From NCBI RefSeq assembly GCF_003002825.1, contig NZ_PVTE01000031.1, positions 1 through 62,596 of the forward strand: a stretch of 62,596 bases of DNA. Direction: 5' to 3'. Within the stretch, counting starts at the first letter, position 1. Every line of letters begins with the position of its first letter. The notes beneath the pieces were generated by a model. That model searched no databases. It saw only the letters and a list, made by a program, of their open reading frames with translations, and had not been told where the DNA came from. Made by a program: the position numbers and the translations under genes. Shown piece by piece: positions 7,537 through 15,783 of the stretch. Source of the DNA: Spirosoma oryzae. GTDB lineage: Bacteria; Bacteroidota; Bacteroidia; Cytophagales; Spirosomataceae.

Positions 7537-7967
7537 AGGTGGGGGTAGTTTAGAGCGTGAGATACTCCAAAGCTACCTCACTGGCTGGCAAGACCTTTAT
7601 ATCGTGCAACTTGGATTATATTCATAATTACCGGTTGAGAGCACGTTCAGCTGGTAGCTGGTTAAGCATCTGTCGACGGCTTCACGAATAAGCGAATGAG
7701 GAACCAGCGAATAGCCGCTTGACTGGTTGGCGACGACGTTCCTGACGGGTTCACCGGCTGGGTCAGACTGTTCGGCGACGATCAGCTTCTGACGGTCGGT
7801 CGCTTTTACGATATAACCTTTAGGCAACAAATCTCCAAGCTTTTCAGTGTAGACCGAAAAGCATATGCTTTTCCAGTCTGAGGTCACATTCACCGGGCTT
7901 GACAGTCCATTCATACTGTTGATATAATGCTTGACTATGATTGATTATCAAGTATGAATGCAATCAA

Positions 7968-8009
7968 ATATATTCGTAATTGTAAATTAATTAACAATTA
8001 CGAATATAT
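7968..8009. repeat. 16-bp inverted repeat upstream of the DUF932-like gene
   Basis: Arms ATATATTCGTAATTGT and complement at 7968-7983 and 7994-8009, loop of 10 AT-rich bases. It lies 54 bp before the minus-strand gene start at 7914, so it could be an operator. Confidence 0.8.
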
Positions 8010-8022
8010 GGAGTAAACAAAG

Positions 8023-8049
8023 AAGAGGCCTGGGTATTCCCGGCCTCTT
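8023..8049. terminator. Hairpin terminator between the topoisomerase and DUF932 genes
   Basis: Stem AAGAGGCC/GGCCTCTT with an inner GGG/CCC. It lies about 250 bp downstream of the topoisomerase gene (minus strand). The space from 8050 to 8303 shows no gene. Confidence 0.55.
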
Positions 8050-8303
8050 GCTTAAACCTACTTTTCGATTGCGCGTGGTTTGATGCCAAAACAACTCTTC
8101 CAGGTCTCTAGCCAGTCTGCTGCTGCATAAGTTTAATCGGGGTTACTGAACAGACCCGGTACCAGGGACTGCATACTGACGATTGTTGTGAACGGTGATT
8201 CAATTGTCAGCTTAAAGAAAAACCCTTTAATTGATACTTCAAATTAGCAATCTAATTATCATATAATTCTTTTTAGCCGATTCACCTGCTGTTGACTACC
8301 CGG

Positions 8304-10529
8304 CTACCTTTTTGTTTTGCTGCTTCTGGCCGGTGATTTCTTGGTTACCCTCCCCTGGCTTCCCGCACTTGACTTACTGGCTTTGTAGTCGTCGATGATC
8401 TGTTTACAGTTGGTAGCGGTCAGGGCTGCCATCTGCTCGTCGGTTTTAATTTCCTTCAGGGTTACGTTCACACTACCATCCGTGAGGTATATACCGTACT
8501 GTCCTTTACGAATAGTATAGGTAATTCTGTTTCCCTGGATAACCCGGAGTGTATCTCTGGCCTGCTGCTGCTGACGTTCGGCTTTCGCCTGTATAGCGGC
8601 AATAGCCATCGGCATTGTAACGGTAGCGGGGTCTGTCTGTCCCTCGACGCTGTAGAAGGCATCATTCCATAGTACGTAAACGCCATTTTTTCCCAACCCG
8701 ACTTTTAACGGGCTCCCCTCATGATCACCGATCAGTCGTTGCCGGTTCGCTCTGGGTTTATCGGCCGTTCGTTGTTCGGCTGTCTGGAGCTGGTGCTGAT
8801 GCTGAGCATCGAAACTGCCGACTGTACTAAGGTAACTACCTTTCCCGACGACGATATCATCCAGGGTCTGTTCCATCAGGGCTGTAAACTGGAAGTCGAC
8901 CATTCGGGTAAAGTTCACCTCCAGAAATTCGGTGATCTGTCGTCCCGTCGGGCTGGGCTGTAATCTATTCTTGTCGCCCCCGATCGACTGCTGTTCGGTC
9001 GAGAAACGGATCTGCCCGTGCTGGTAGGTAAGTAGCTGCGCAGTCAGTTTACGGGCGGCAACGGTGGTTGAATCAACGTAATGCTGACTAACAATCTTAC
9101 TCAGGATACTGGCATAGGTTGATGGCCGCCCGATACCCCTTTTTTCAAGTTCAGCCACCAGTGATGCTTCATCAAAGCGTTTGGGTGGCTGAGCGTACGT
9201 TTGGCGGGCGACGAGTTGTTGTAGAGAAAGCACCTCTCCGGAAGTGATGGCTTTGATGGGCGTGTTTTCTTCCTGGCCCTCCTCGTCCGATTCTTCCTGA
9301 TAAACCTTGCGATAACCTTCGAAAACCAACACCGATGCTTTGGCCGTGTATGTATCGCCTGGCTGCTGAGAGCCAATGGAGATAATCGTTTGCTGGTATA
9401 GGGCGGGCTTCATCTGGGACGCTACAGCCCGGCTGTAGATGCTTGCGTACAACTGTTGCTGCTCATCAGTTTCCCCGGCGGTGGGCTGCTCGAAGTGAGT
9501 CGGGCGGATGGCCTCGTGCGCTTCCTGAGCGGCTTCTTTGGCTTTGTATGTATTAGCCTGAAAGTAGTCAGCTCCGTAGCGACTACTGACCAGTTGGCGG
9601 ATTGACTCCACGGCTTCTGCGCTCAGATTTGGCGAGTCGGTACGCATGTAGGTGATGGCCCCCTGCTCAAATAGCTTCTGGGCGACATCCATCACCTGCT
9701 TTGCCGACCACCGCTGGTTGCCCCGGCTCAGTTTGCGAATAGCCTCTTGCTGAAGCGTGGAAGTCGTAAAGGCCGGTTGGGGGGAACGGCTGACAGGTTT
9801 CTGACTTACGTCAGTCACCCGGAACTGCTTGCCGGGTACAGTTTGCATATAAGCCGTTACCTGGTTCTGGTTGCTCATCGCCTGGTGATACTGAGCCACG
9901 AGCAATTCCTTTCGAGGGGTTAGAAAATCCGCTTTCAGTTTAAAGGTAAACTGATCAGCGAAGCCTTCGATTTGCCGCTCACGTTCGACGCACAGCCGCA
10001 GGGCGACCGACTGCACCCGCCCTGCCGATAACCGATCTCCGAGTTTACGGCTCATCAGATCGGACACTTCGTAACCAACCAGCCTGTCGATAACCCGGCG
10101 CGTTTCCTGCGCGGCAGTCAGCCGGGTGTCGATTGTCCGGTAACTACTGATGGCTTCGGTGACGGCTTTGGCCGTAATCTCGTTAAATGTAACACGACGA
10201 GCCGTTCGGGGATCGAGTTTAAGGGCTATTGCCAGATGCCAGGCAATAGCCTCCCCTTCACGGTCAGGGTCAGTAGCCATATAGACCCGATCGGCAACGG
10301 TCTTAGCGACCTGCGCACGAAGTTTACTGACAACCGATTGTTTATCGTCGCTGATAACGTAGGTACGTTTGTAGTTGTCGGCCCGGTCCACACCGAGCTG
10401 GTTTTTGGGCAGATCCCGGATGTGGCCGACTGACGCGGCCACTATCCAGTTACCGCTCCCGTATGCGCTGTCAAGGATTGACTGTATTTTCGCGCATTTG
10501 TTAGGAGATTCAACGATCAACAGGTTCAT
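8304..10529 (-). CDS. Type IA DNA topoisomerase (TopA-like)
   Basis: A 741-residue enzyme that cuts one DNA strand through a tyrosine and relaxes negative supercoils. Visible parts: an N-terminal TOPRIM domain (LLIVESPNK at residue 3, then ATDPDREGEAIAWH near residue 85), the SAGRVQSVALRL motif near residue 170, and the catalytic tyrosine in ITYMRTDSPNLS near residue 295. The tail is Lys/Ser rich (KKSPARSSKTKR) and has no cysteine zinc fingers, unlike chromosomal TopA. Accessory topoisomerases of this kind accompany conjugative elements of Bacteroidota, where they probably help DNA processing in transfer or maintenance. It lies 6 bp from the next gene (10536-10859), so it is probably in an operon. 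Assignment to class IA is secure; which sub-branch is not. Confidence 0.93.
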   Translation of the reverse strand: MNLLIVESPNKCAKIQSILDSAYGSGNWIVAASVGHIRDLPKNQLGVDRADNYKRTYVISDDKQSVVSKLRAQVAKTVADRVYMATDPDREGEAIAWHLAIALKLDPRTARRVTFNEITAKAVTEAISSYRTIDTRLTAAQETRRVIDRLVGYEVSDLMSRKLGDRLSAGRVQSVALRLCVERERQIEGFADQFTFKLKADFLTPRKELLVAQYHQAMSNQNQVTAYMQTVPGKQFRVTDVSQKPVSRSPQPAFTTSTLQQEAIRKLSRGNQRWSAKQVMDVAQKLFEQGAITYMRTDSPNLSAEAVESIRQLVSSRYGADYFQANTYKAKEAAQEAHEAIRPTHFEQPTAGETDEQQQLYASIYSRAVASQMKPALYQQTIISIGSQQPGDTYTAKASVLVFEGYRKVYQEESDEEGQEENTPIKAITSGEVLSLQQLVARQTYAQPPKRFDEASLVAELEKRGIGRPSTYASILSKIVSQHYVDSTTVAARKLTAQLLTYQHGQIRFSTEQQSIGGDKNRLQPSPTGRQITEFLEVNFTRMVDFQFTALMEQTLDDIVVGKGSYLSTVGSFDAQHQHQLQTAEQRTADKPRANRQRLIGDHEGSPLKVGLGKNGVYVLWNDAFYSVEGQTDPATVTMPMAIAAIQAKAERQQQQARDTLRVIQGNRITYTIRKGQYGIYLTDGSVNVTLKEIKTDEQMAALTATNCKQIIDDYKASKSSAGSQGRVTKKSPARSSKTKR

Positions 10530-10535
10530 AGAGCA

Positions 10536-10859
10536 TTATTTTTGAAAGACGCGCAGTAGCAGGGGAGTCAGGTACAGTACCTCGACGACAAAGGCCCCAC
10601 GGGCATATACGCTCCACTGTAGGGCCTGTCCCTGCTCGTCGTGGCCCAGACAGAAGCTGACCGATGCATAAGCGATCAGGCCGGCGAAGGCTGCAAAGCG
10701 CAACACCGTCCAGGTACGGTTATCGGTGGCTAATACTCGCTGCCACAATCCCTTTCCCAGCATACTAAGCCAGAAGTGGCCCACCACAAGCACCACGCTG
10801 ATAAGCATCAGTTGCGCCCATAGGGGAAGAGCGGAAAATTCACGGAGTAGCTGGTTCAT
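10536..10859 (-). CDS. Small membrane protein, unknown
   Basis: A 107-residue protein with three hydrophobic segments (about residues 14-32, 46-66 and 83-103). It sits in the same minus-strand run as the topoisomerase, 6 bp upstream of it, and ends 5 bp after the 10865-11188 gene. No family is recognised. Confidence 0.6.
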   Translation of the reverse strand: MNQLLREFSALPLWAQLMLISVVLVVGHFWLSMLGKGLWQRVLATDNRTWTVLRFAAFAGLIAYASVSFCLGHDEQGQALQWSVYARGAFVVEVLYLTPLLLRVFQK

Positions 10860-10864
10860 AGCCG

Positions 10865-11188
10865 TTATTCCTCAAAATAGGGTGCAAATACGCCAGCTGC
10901 GTAGTCCTGCTGCAACTGAGCAGGGCTAACGTATACGTAGTCGAGTGGTCGGATACCGGTACAACTCAGGGAAGTTTCAGCTTCGCCCGGCGCAAAAGCG
11001 CCGATGTCGTGGCCGTTTGCCAGCAGGACGCTTACGTAGCTAATACCGTTATCCACTTCGTAGTGGTAGACAACCCCCCGGCTACCGGCCGCATTACCAG
11101 CTAGCGGCTCAATCAAACTGACCAGGCTACCCGTTGTCAATGCTGTGGACTCATTGACACCATCATAATCGAATTGTGATTCTTCCAT
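10865..11188 (-). CDS. Small protein of unknown function, KOW/SH3-like
   Basis: About 107 residues from the ATG at 11188 (an upstream in-frame ATG at 11254 would give 129; the later one is preferred since the extra stretch has no conserved look). The stretch GSLVSLIEPLAGNAAGSRGV, followed by ISYVSVLLANGHDIG, resembles a KOW or SH3-like beta-barrel. That is an inference. It is in the topoisomerase gene run. Confidence 0.5.
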   Translation of the reverse strand: MEESQFDYDGVNESTALTTGSLVSLIEPLAGNAAGSRGVVYHYEVDNGISYVSVLLANGHDIGAFAPGEAETSLSCTGIRPLDYVYVSPAQLQQDYAAGVFAPYFEE

Positions 11189-11418
11189 ACAGGTACTTGC
11201 TGGTTGTAAGTCATTAAAAAGACAGCACATGCTGCCGTTACCGGCCATCGGCAAGTATGCGAATTTAATTGATTATTTAGATTAAAAATATTAAAAATAT
11301 ATTATTTAACGCCCTAAAAACAGCTACTGCTGGGCGTATGAGCGGTATAAGCCAGTGCACAAAGCAACTTTCTGATTGGTTGAACAGATTAAGTACTGTC
11401 AGGCTAGTTCGAGCGGTT

Positions 11419-11805
11419 TCAGGCCGGCTCATCCCGATCGCCAATTTCATCCAACGGAAGGTAGTCTATCTGCTGTTGGGGCTGAATGAAGCCCACAAAT
11501 TGAAGCAGACGGCGAACGGATGTTAAGCGGGTTCGGGGCTTAGTAAGTTTACCCTCCGGGGTCATATGCACCCACAGGGCGATTCCGTAGTAATGCTGGT
11601 CGTAGTTACAACGTTGCCAGGCTGGGGGATACGGCGGTTGGCTCAGCGCATCTGCATCCAGTATCAGTACATCGCTGGTTCCAGTTAGTGCGACCATTTG
11701 TATATGCCGGCACGCTAGTTGTCGCGTCAGATCAGCCAGCGAATCAGTAGTGGCCACACAGGCTACCGTCTCGGTGTAGGGGTCGATGCGATACAGTTTT
11801 TTCAT
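11419..11805 (-). CDS. Hypothetical protein of the plasmid/ICE backbone
   Basis: About 128 residues, counting from the ATG that gives MKKLYRIDPYTETVAC; a start 12 codons further upstream is also possible. Short beta-alpha pattern with CRHIQMVALTGTSDVLILD and HYYGIALWVHMTPEGK. No signal peptide, membrane segment or catalytic motif is seen. I do not recognise it. Confidence 0.5.
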   Translation of the reverse strand: MKKLYRIDPYTETVACVATTDSLADLTRQLACRHIQMVALTGTSDVLILDADALSQPPYPPAWQRCNYDQHYYGIALWVHMTPEGKLTKPRTRLTSVRRLLQFVGFIQPQQQIDYLPLDEIGDRDEPA

Positions 11806-12082
11806 ACCATAAGTTACGAAAAGCCCGCTGCTGTTGATCACCTATACCTGACTGGTTGCTACCCCCTTTTCCCTTTTGTCCTCCTTGAAAAGTGAAAACC
11901 CGGCGTAGGCCGGGTTTAATGCAAGCGTGGGGTAGGGTACATAGCGAACGGGATAGGCAGGGTGCCCGGCAGGGCAGTCCGTCAGGACGGCAGCGGAGCG
12001 GACCCCGATATAGCCTGGTCGTGGCGGGGCTTGACCCGCCACGACCAGGCTATACGATCTGCTTATGGTCTGTATTTTTTTA
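11806..12082. other. Non-coding stretch with two strong hairpins
   Basis: A GC hairpin at 11896-11917 (AAACCCGGC/GCCGGGTTT) and a 20-bp perfect hairpin at 12009-12054. Open frames here on both strands are rich in Arg/Pro and look like shadows of the repeats. The hairpins probably end transcription of the 12083-12331 gene or act as a processing site. Confidence 0.6.
12009..12054. terminator. 20-bp perfect inverted repeat, likely transcription terminator
   Basis: Arms 12009-12028 and 12035-12054 (begin TATAGCCTGGTCGTGGCGGG), loop GCTTGA. It lies 28 bp downstream of the 12083-12331 gene on the minus strand. Confidence 0.65.
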
Positions 12083-12331
12083 CTATCCTTTGCTGTAGTG
12101 TCCGATTAAGGGGATCAATTGATGTTCATAGGTTTTTTCGGACTTCAGGTCGTCAAACATATTTTTAACGGCGAACTGGAGCAAAATCCTGTCTGACCGG
12201 GAAAGTTGGTTCTGGGTTTCAAGGTTCATTAGTTTTCCGACAAGGGCAGACTGCACACTGCTAAGATCAACTGCTTCGGAATTCGGCGCACCAGTAGGTG
12301 ATGATGTGTGTCGTTTGGGAGATCTATTCAT
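12083..12331 (-). CDS. Small hypothetical protein
   Basis: 82 residues. The polar N-terminus (MNRSPKRHTSSPTGAP) is followed by helical stretches with LSSVQSALVGKLMNLE and RILLQFAVKNMFDDLK. It follows the TOPRIM protein gene by 33 bp on the same strand, so it is probably co-transcribed. The family is unknown. Confidence 0.5.
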   Translation of the reverse strand: MNRSPKRHTSSPTGAPNSEAVDLSSVQSALVGKLMNLETQNQLSRSDRILLQFAVKNMFDDLKSEKTYEHQLIPLIGHYSKG

Positions 12332-12364
12332 TTGGTTTGGATGTATTGGGTTCCTCTACGGGTA

Positions 12365-14383
12365 TTATGTATTCAGTTTACGGGGGGACGCTTTGGGTGG
12401 TGTGGTTTTGGTTGACTGCTCACTGACAGCAGTGGATTTATTAGTTAGCTTATCAGTCTTTTCCGCATTCGGCTGGCTACTGTTTTGGGCCTGTATTGAT
12501 TTCTCCTGTCTGCTGATTTTGCGTGGCTGACTGACGTTTGTCTGTTCAGTAACTGACTGCGCGGATTGCAACGGGGGCCTAATGGGTACTACACCAATTT
12601 CGCCGCGAATCAGATCGATACGAACCCGGAACTCCGACGTCTCACCATCTTTTAGCTTGGTTACATCGATGGTTTTTCCCTGCAGGACATCGCGCGTTTG
12701 CTGCTCATCGAGTTTGACGTTGTAGAGGTTACGGGTTTTGAGTCGTTCGGCCGGCAGAAACGTCAGTTGATTCAACTCGGCATCTACACCCAGAAAACCC
12801 CGCATGGGCTGATTGGAAAGGGGGTGGATTATCTCGATGCGGTGATCGAGCAAACCCGTCGAGCGCAGTTGCTGGCGGTCGGCTGCCGTCAACGTGTAGC
12901 CGTTAAAGGTGACGGGTAGGTTCAGTTCTTTCTGCCGTTCGACAAACTGAAGGGATGGGCCGGCTTTACTATGATCGATGATAACTTTCCCGGCGTTGTA
13001 CTGATTATGCAGGACGATGGCTGTGCGGCCTGAACTAATCAGATTCTTCAGCTGCTCACTATTCAGTTTCACGTCGGTTTGCTGGTGTAGCTGCTGCTTG
13101 ACCGACTTGAGTTGCAGATCTTCGTTGAAATCATTTTCGATGGCTCGACGAACCTGTATTTTATCACCCGTCTGCCGAAGTTCGGCCGTAAGATTCTCGG
13201 CCCGGATCAGTAAAGGACGGATATTGGGGAAAGCGACCTCGACGGTTGTATAATTTGAGCGCTGGCTAATGATATTGATTCCGGCTTTGGGAGCTTCGGA
13301 AGGAAACCCCCGGTTCATGACCTCCCCGATACGCTGAACGATGCTCTCGATTGAGGTACCGCCCCCCTGCCCTATTGCCTTCTGGTGGTCAATCCCGATT
13401 ATTACCCGGTTCGTATGCTGGCTGTTGTTGACGTGAACGTCAATACCTGTATCGGGTTGACCGGGCATATGCAGCTTACCCATCAGGTTGATGTTGTACC
13501 GAATACCGGGAAGATCGTTATCCATGCCCAGCAGCAGCAACTGTGGTTTAGTCTGATCGATCAGGTACTGAATAGTGGTTGGTTGGCTGCTTGTGACGTT
13601 TCCGGCCGTGGATACATACAGGCGTTCGCCCGGCACGGCGGGTTTATTCAGCTCGTGAAAGGAAAGTGCGTCTATGGGTGCCTCCGTAACAAGTAATTCA
13701 CGGACAGGCTGATTAGGCAATATATTCGACAACCATACTCCATCATCCTTGCTACCCTGAATCTGGTTCCAGGTCGGGTTTCGGTTGATTACACCGATGA
13801 TACCTTCCCGATTTTCAATGGGAAAGGTGGTATTCTTACCGGCTATATCCAGCGTTTTGTCGATAAATGATTTGTTGAAGATTTTCCGCTCGAACTCCGG
13901 AGCCATAATCGTTTCGGGACTTAACCGCCGGTCATGCTCAAGAAACTGCGTGTTCTTGAGTTCATCGAGTTTAAAGTATGTTCCAATGGCGCTTTCACGG
14001 GTATGGGAGCGAATAGGCTGAGGTAATACATGGTCATGATTAGACAGGTACACATTACCGGTCAGGCGGGAACCCTCCTGATGAAGTGTGTCCCAGTCGC
14101 TTTTTTGACGTAGGTCCAGGTTGAGTCGCTCCGCTAACAGTTCGATAATTGAACCACGGTCGTTGGAGTCATTGGGATTGTAATAAAAGTATTCGCTGGT
14201 AGCCTGATTGCGTCCGACAATCAGTTTACGGCCCGTTACATCGTCTTTCATTACTGGCCACTTACGGCTGTAATGCGCCTTGTCGGCGGTGAAACCGACA
14301 CTATCCAGATACGCAACCAAACTGATGTCGGTTTTGTAACGGGTGATGAGATCCCGGTTTTGCTGAGGGGTGTTGTTAGTCAT
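12365..14383 (-). CDS. TOPRIM (primase-like) protein with C-terminal DUF3945-like region
   Basis: A 672-residue protein. Residues about 15-95 look like the zinc-binding/DUF3991-like part found in plasmid primase proteins (SVGFTADKAHYSRKW, IVGRNQATSEYFYY). A TOPRIM domain follows near 230-320: LLVTEAPIDALSFHELN (the Glu) and LLLLGMDNDLPG (the Asp-x-Asp). The C-terminal third (LPVTFNGYTLTAADRQQL, then RGFLGVDAELNQLTFLPAERL) repeats the DUF3945-like module found in the two next proteins. The tail is Ser/Lys rich. A role in priming or DNA metabolism during transfer is likely but inferred. It is the last gene but one of a minus-strand run of three DUF3945-like genes. Confidence 0.8.
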   Translation of the reverse strand: MTNNTPQQNRDLITRYKTDISLVAYLDSVGFTADKAHYSRKWPVMKDDVTGRKLIVGRNQATSEYFYYNPNDSNDRGSIIELLAERLNLDLRQKSDWDTLHQEGSRLTGNVYLSNHDHVLPQPIRSHTRESAIGTYFKLDELKNTQFLEHDRRLSPETIMAPEFERKIFNKSFIDKTLDIAGKNTTFPIENREGIIGVINRNPTWNQIQGSKDDGVWLSNILPNQPVRELLVTEAPIDALSFHELNKPAVPGERLYVSTAGNVTSSQPTTIQYLIDQTKPQLLLLGMDNDLPGIRYNINLMGKLHMPGQPDTGIDVHVNNSQHTNRVIIGIDHQKAIGQGGGTSIESIVQRIGEVMNRGFPSEAPKAGINIISQRSNYTTVEVAFPNIRPLLIRAENLTAELRQTGDKIQVRRAIENDFNEDLQLKSVKQQLHQQTDVKLNSEQLKNLISSGRTAIVLHNQYNAGKVIIDHSKAGPSLQFVERQKELNLPVTFNGYTLTAADRQQLRSTGLLDHRIEIIHPLSNQPMRGFLGVDAELNQLTFLPAERLKTRNLYNVKLDEQQTRDVLQGKTIDVTKLKDGETSEFRVRIDLIRGEIGVVPIRPPLQSAQSVTEQTNVSQPRKISRQEKSIQAQNSSQPNAEKTDKLTNKSTAVSEQSTKTTPPKASPRKLNT

Positions 14384-14442
14384 GGCTTATGAAATAGACT
14401 GAAAACAGTGTCAACAACTACAGACGGTAGGTGTATCCGGCA

Positions 14443-15729
14443 TCAGGAATGATGGCGCGGCCCTTTTTGGCCTGGCTTTGTTTTAGTAGCGTTGGAAGCC
14501 CGCACAGGTTTCTCGGCTTTTGCATCGTTACCGGTTTGTTTGGTAGCAGATGCTTTTGGTGTCTGTTTGGGGCTAGCGGTGCTTGGAGCGGATGCAGACT
14601 GGGTCTGTTTCCTGCTCGAAGCGGGGTCGAAGCGGGCAAAACTTAGCGAACCCAGTCCGGCATGGATACGGACGTAGGCTGAAAACGGCTGGTTATCGGC
14701 CCCAGTCATGTTGTCGAGTCGCAGCACCTTTCCTTCGATAAGCCGCTGCTTCTGAAACTCGTTGAGCGTTACACCCTTGATAGCGTTGGGTACCCGAAAT
14801 TTATCGGCCCTCAGTATCCGCAGCGTTTTCGTGTCTTTGTCGACGCCGATGTAGGCTCTGAATAGTTCATTGCTGAATTTATCCTTCAGTTCAACCAGAC
14901 GACCCATATTACCGTACCGTTGAAGGTATTCCTTATCAGTCGGGGTAAAGGTGTGACCCAGGTAACTGTCTTTTAAATCAAGTTTGATATGAACGTCGAG
15001 TTGCTGAATGTTTGGCCCTTTACCCGGCACACTAGTGACGTAAAGTTTACCCGTCGTACTGTCATTCATCGTGAGCACGTCTGTCTTACGGCCATCCAGA
15101 AGGTGCTGAATCTGCGTTGCATCAGCGGGGTTAACCATACCTGACTGCACTGGCAGTTTGGCTTCGATCTGGTTTTTCAGATCAGCGATACTGTAGCGTT
15201 TTCCCGTCAGGCTAGTCAGTTCGACTAAAGACTGGCTGTCCAGCTGCGGCTTAAGGGATTCCCTCAGATAATGTGACTGCTGAGGGGTTAGCACCATACT
15301 GACGGCGGTAGCACTCACTGACAGACGCGTACCGGCTACCTGGTCGGGCGTAAGGCCAATTGGAATCAGATCGGGTTGGTGGTCTGCACCGGCCATGATG
15401 CCCTTGGTTATCCTCTCGACAAAGGCGGTAACTTGCGGAACGCTCATGGGCAGTTTACGCTGTTGCAACCGCTGAAGGCTGTTTTCAAGCTGGTCCAGGG
15501 GTGTTTGCAGGCTGGGGTAACGGCTAACGTTGGCAGCGGCAATAGCGGTGACTAGATAGGGCCGGGTGGGGTCGAGTTTATCGAGTTGTAAAGACCACGG
15601 ACTCGGCTGCTGACGGGGCTGGGGGGGTAATTCTTCCGTACCGGCAATGGGCTGAATGCGAAAGGCGATAACTAGTTTATCAGGATCATTCAGCGGTATC
15701 AGGTTGGCGTCGTCGTTGCTGAGGGTCAT
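14443..15729 (-). CDS. DUF3945-like protein
   Basis: About 428 residues from the ATG at 15729 (an upstream in-frame ATG at 15759 is possible). The N-terminal 150 residues are poorly conserved. The second half has two copies of the DUF3945-like module: GKLYVTSVPGKGPNIQ, then LGHTFTPTDKEYLQRYGNMG RLVELKD, then LFRAYIGVDKDTKTLRILR. The tail is rich in Ser, Lys and Thr. The function of the family is unknown; such proteins are common in Bacteroidota conjugative elements. It lies 59 bp from the TOPRIM gene. Confidence 0.72.
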   Translation of the reverse strand: MTLSNDDANLIPLNDPDKLVIAFRIQPIAGTEELPPQPRQQPSPWSLQLDKLDPTRPYLVTAIAAANVSRYPSLQTPLDQLENSLQRLQQRKLPMSVPQVTAFVERITKGIMAGADHQPDLIPIGLTPDQVAGTRLSVSATAVSMVLTPQQSHYLRESLKPQLDSQSLVELTSLTGKRYSIADLKNQIEAKLPVQSGMVNPADATQIQHLLDGRKTDVLTMNDSTTGKLYVTSVPGKGPNIQQLDVHIKLDLKDSYLGHTFTPTDKEYLQRYGNMGRLVELKDKFSNELFRAYIGVDKDTKTLRILRADKFRVPNAIKGVTLNEFQKQRLIEGKVLRLDNMTGADNQPFSAYVRIHAGLGSLSFARFDPASSRKQTQSASAPSTASPKQTPKASATKQTGNDAKAEKPVRASNATKTKPGQKGPRHHS

Positions 15730-15783
15730 AGTGTCAGGTTTGTGAGCAGGACCGGCCACATACGGTTTGCTATGGCCATACCA

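Larger units (their letters stand above)
6679..7616 (-). mobile_element. IS982-family insertion sequence with target duplication
   Basis: A 938-bp element. The ends ATCTAAGTTGCGAGATA and (reverse complement of the other end) ATCCAAGTTGCACGATA are imperfect inverted repeats. The 10-bp target TATTATTCATA-like sequence TATATTCATA is duplicated at 6669-6678 and 7617-7626 (placement ambiguous by 2 bp). The insertion splits the DUF932-like gene. The duplication is still perfect, so the insertion is fairly recent. Confidence 0.92.
6025..7914 (-). pseudogene. DUF932-like phage/plasmid protein, broken by IS982 and two stops
   Basis: Piecing together 7914-7617, 6668-6304 and 6303-6025 gives a protein of about 300 residues. 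The middle resembles DUF932 (YfjQ-like) proteins found on plasmids and phages, with CIMFKNSYNGKTKF and ICTNGLFG. The role of this family is not established. The IS982 element splits it after NYEY, and reading resumes as SIQVV on the other side. In the downstream part TAG at 6478-6480 and TAA at 6307-6309 interrupt the frame; the C-terminal part continues as a separate 92-residue frame with AWLGYNAFNYAL. The gene is dead. A 16-bp inverted repeat lies upstream at 7968-8009. Confidence 0.65.

Noticed and set aside
11842..12042. 66-codon frame on the minus strand
   Set aside because: Its sequence derives from two strong hairpins; it is Pro/Arg/Ala-rich and has no support as a gene.
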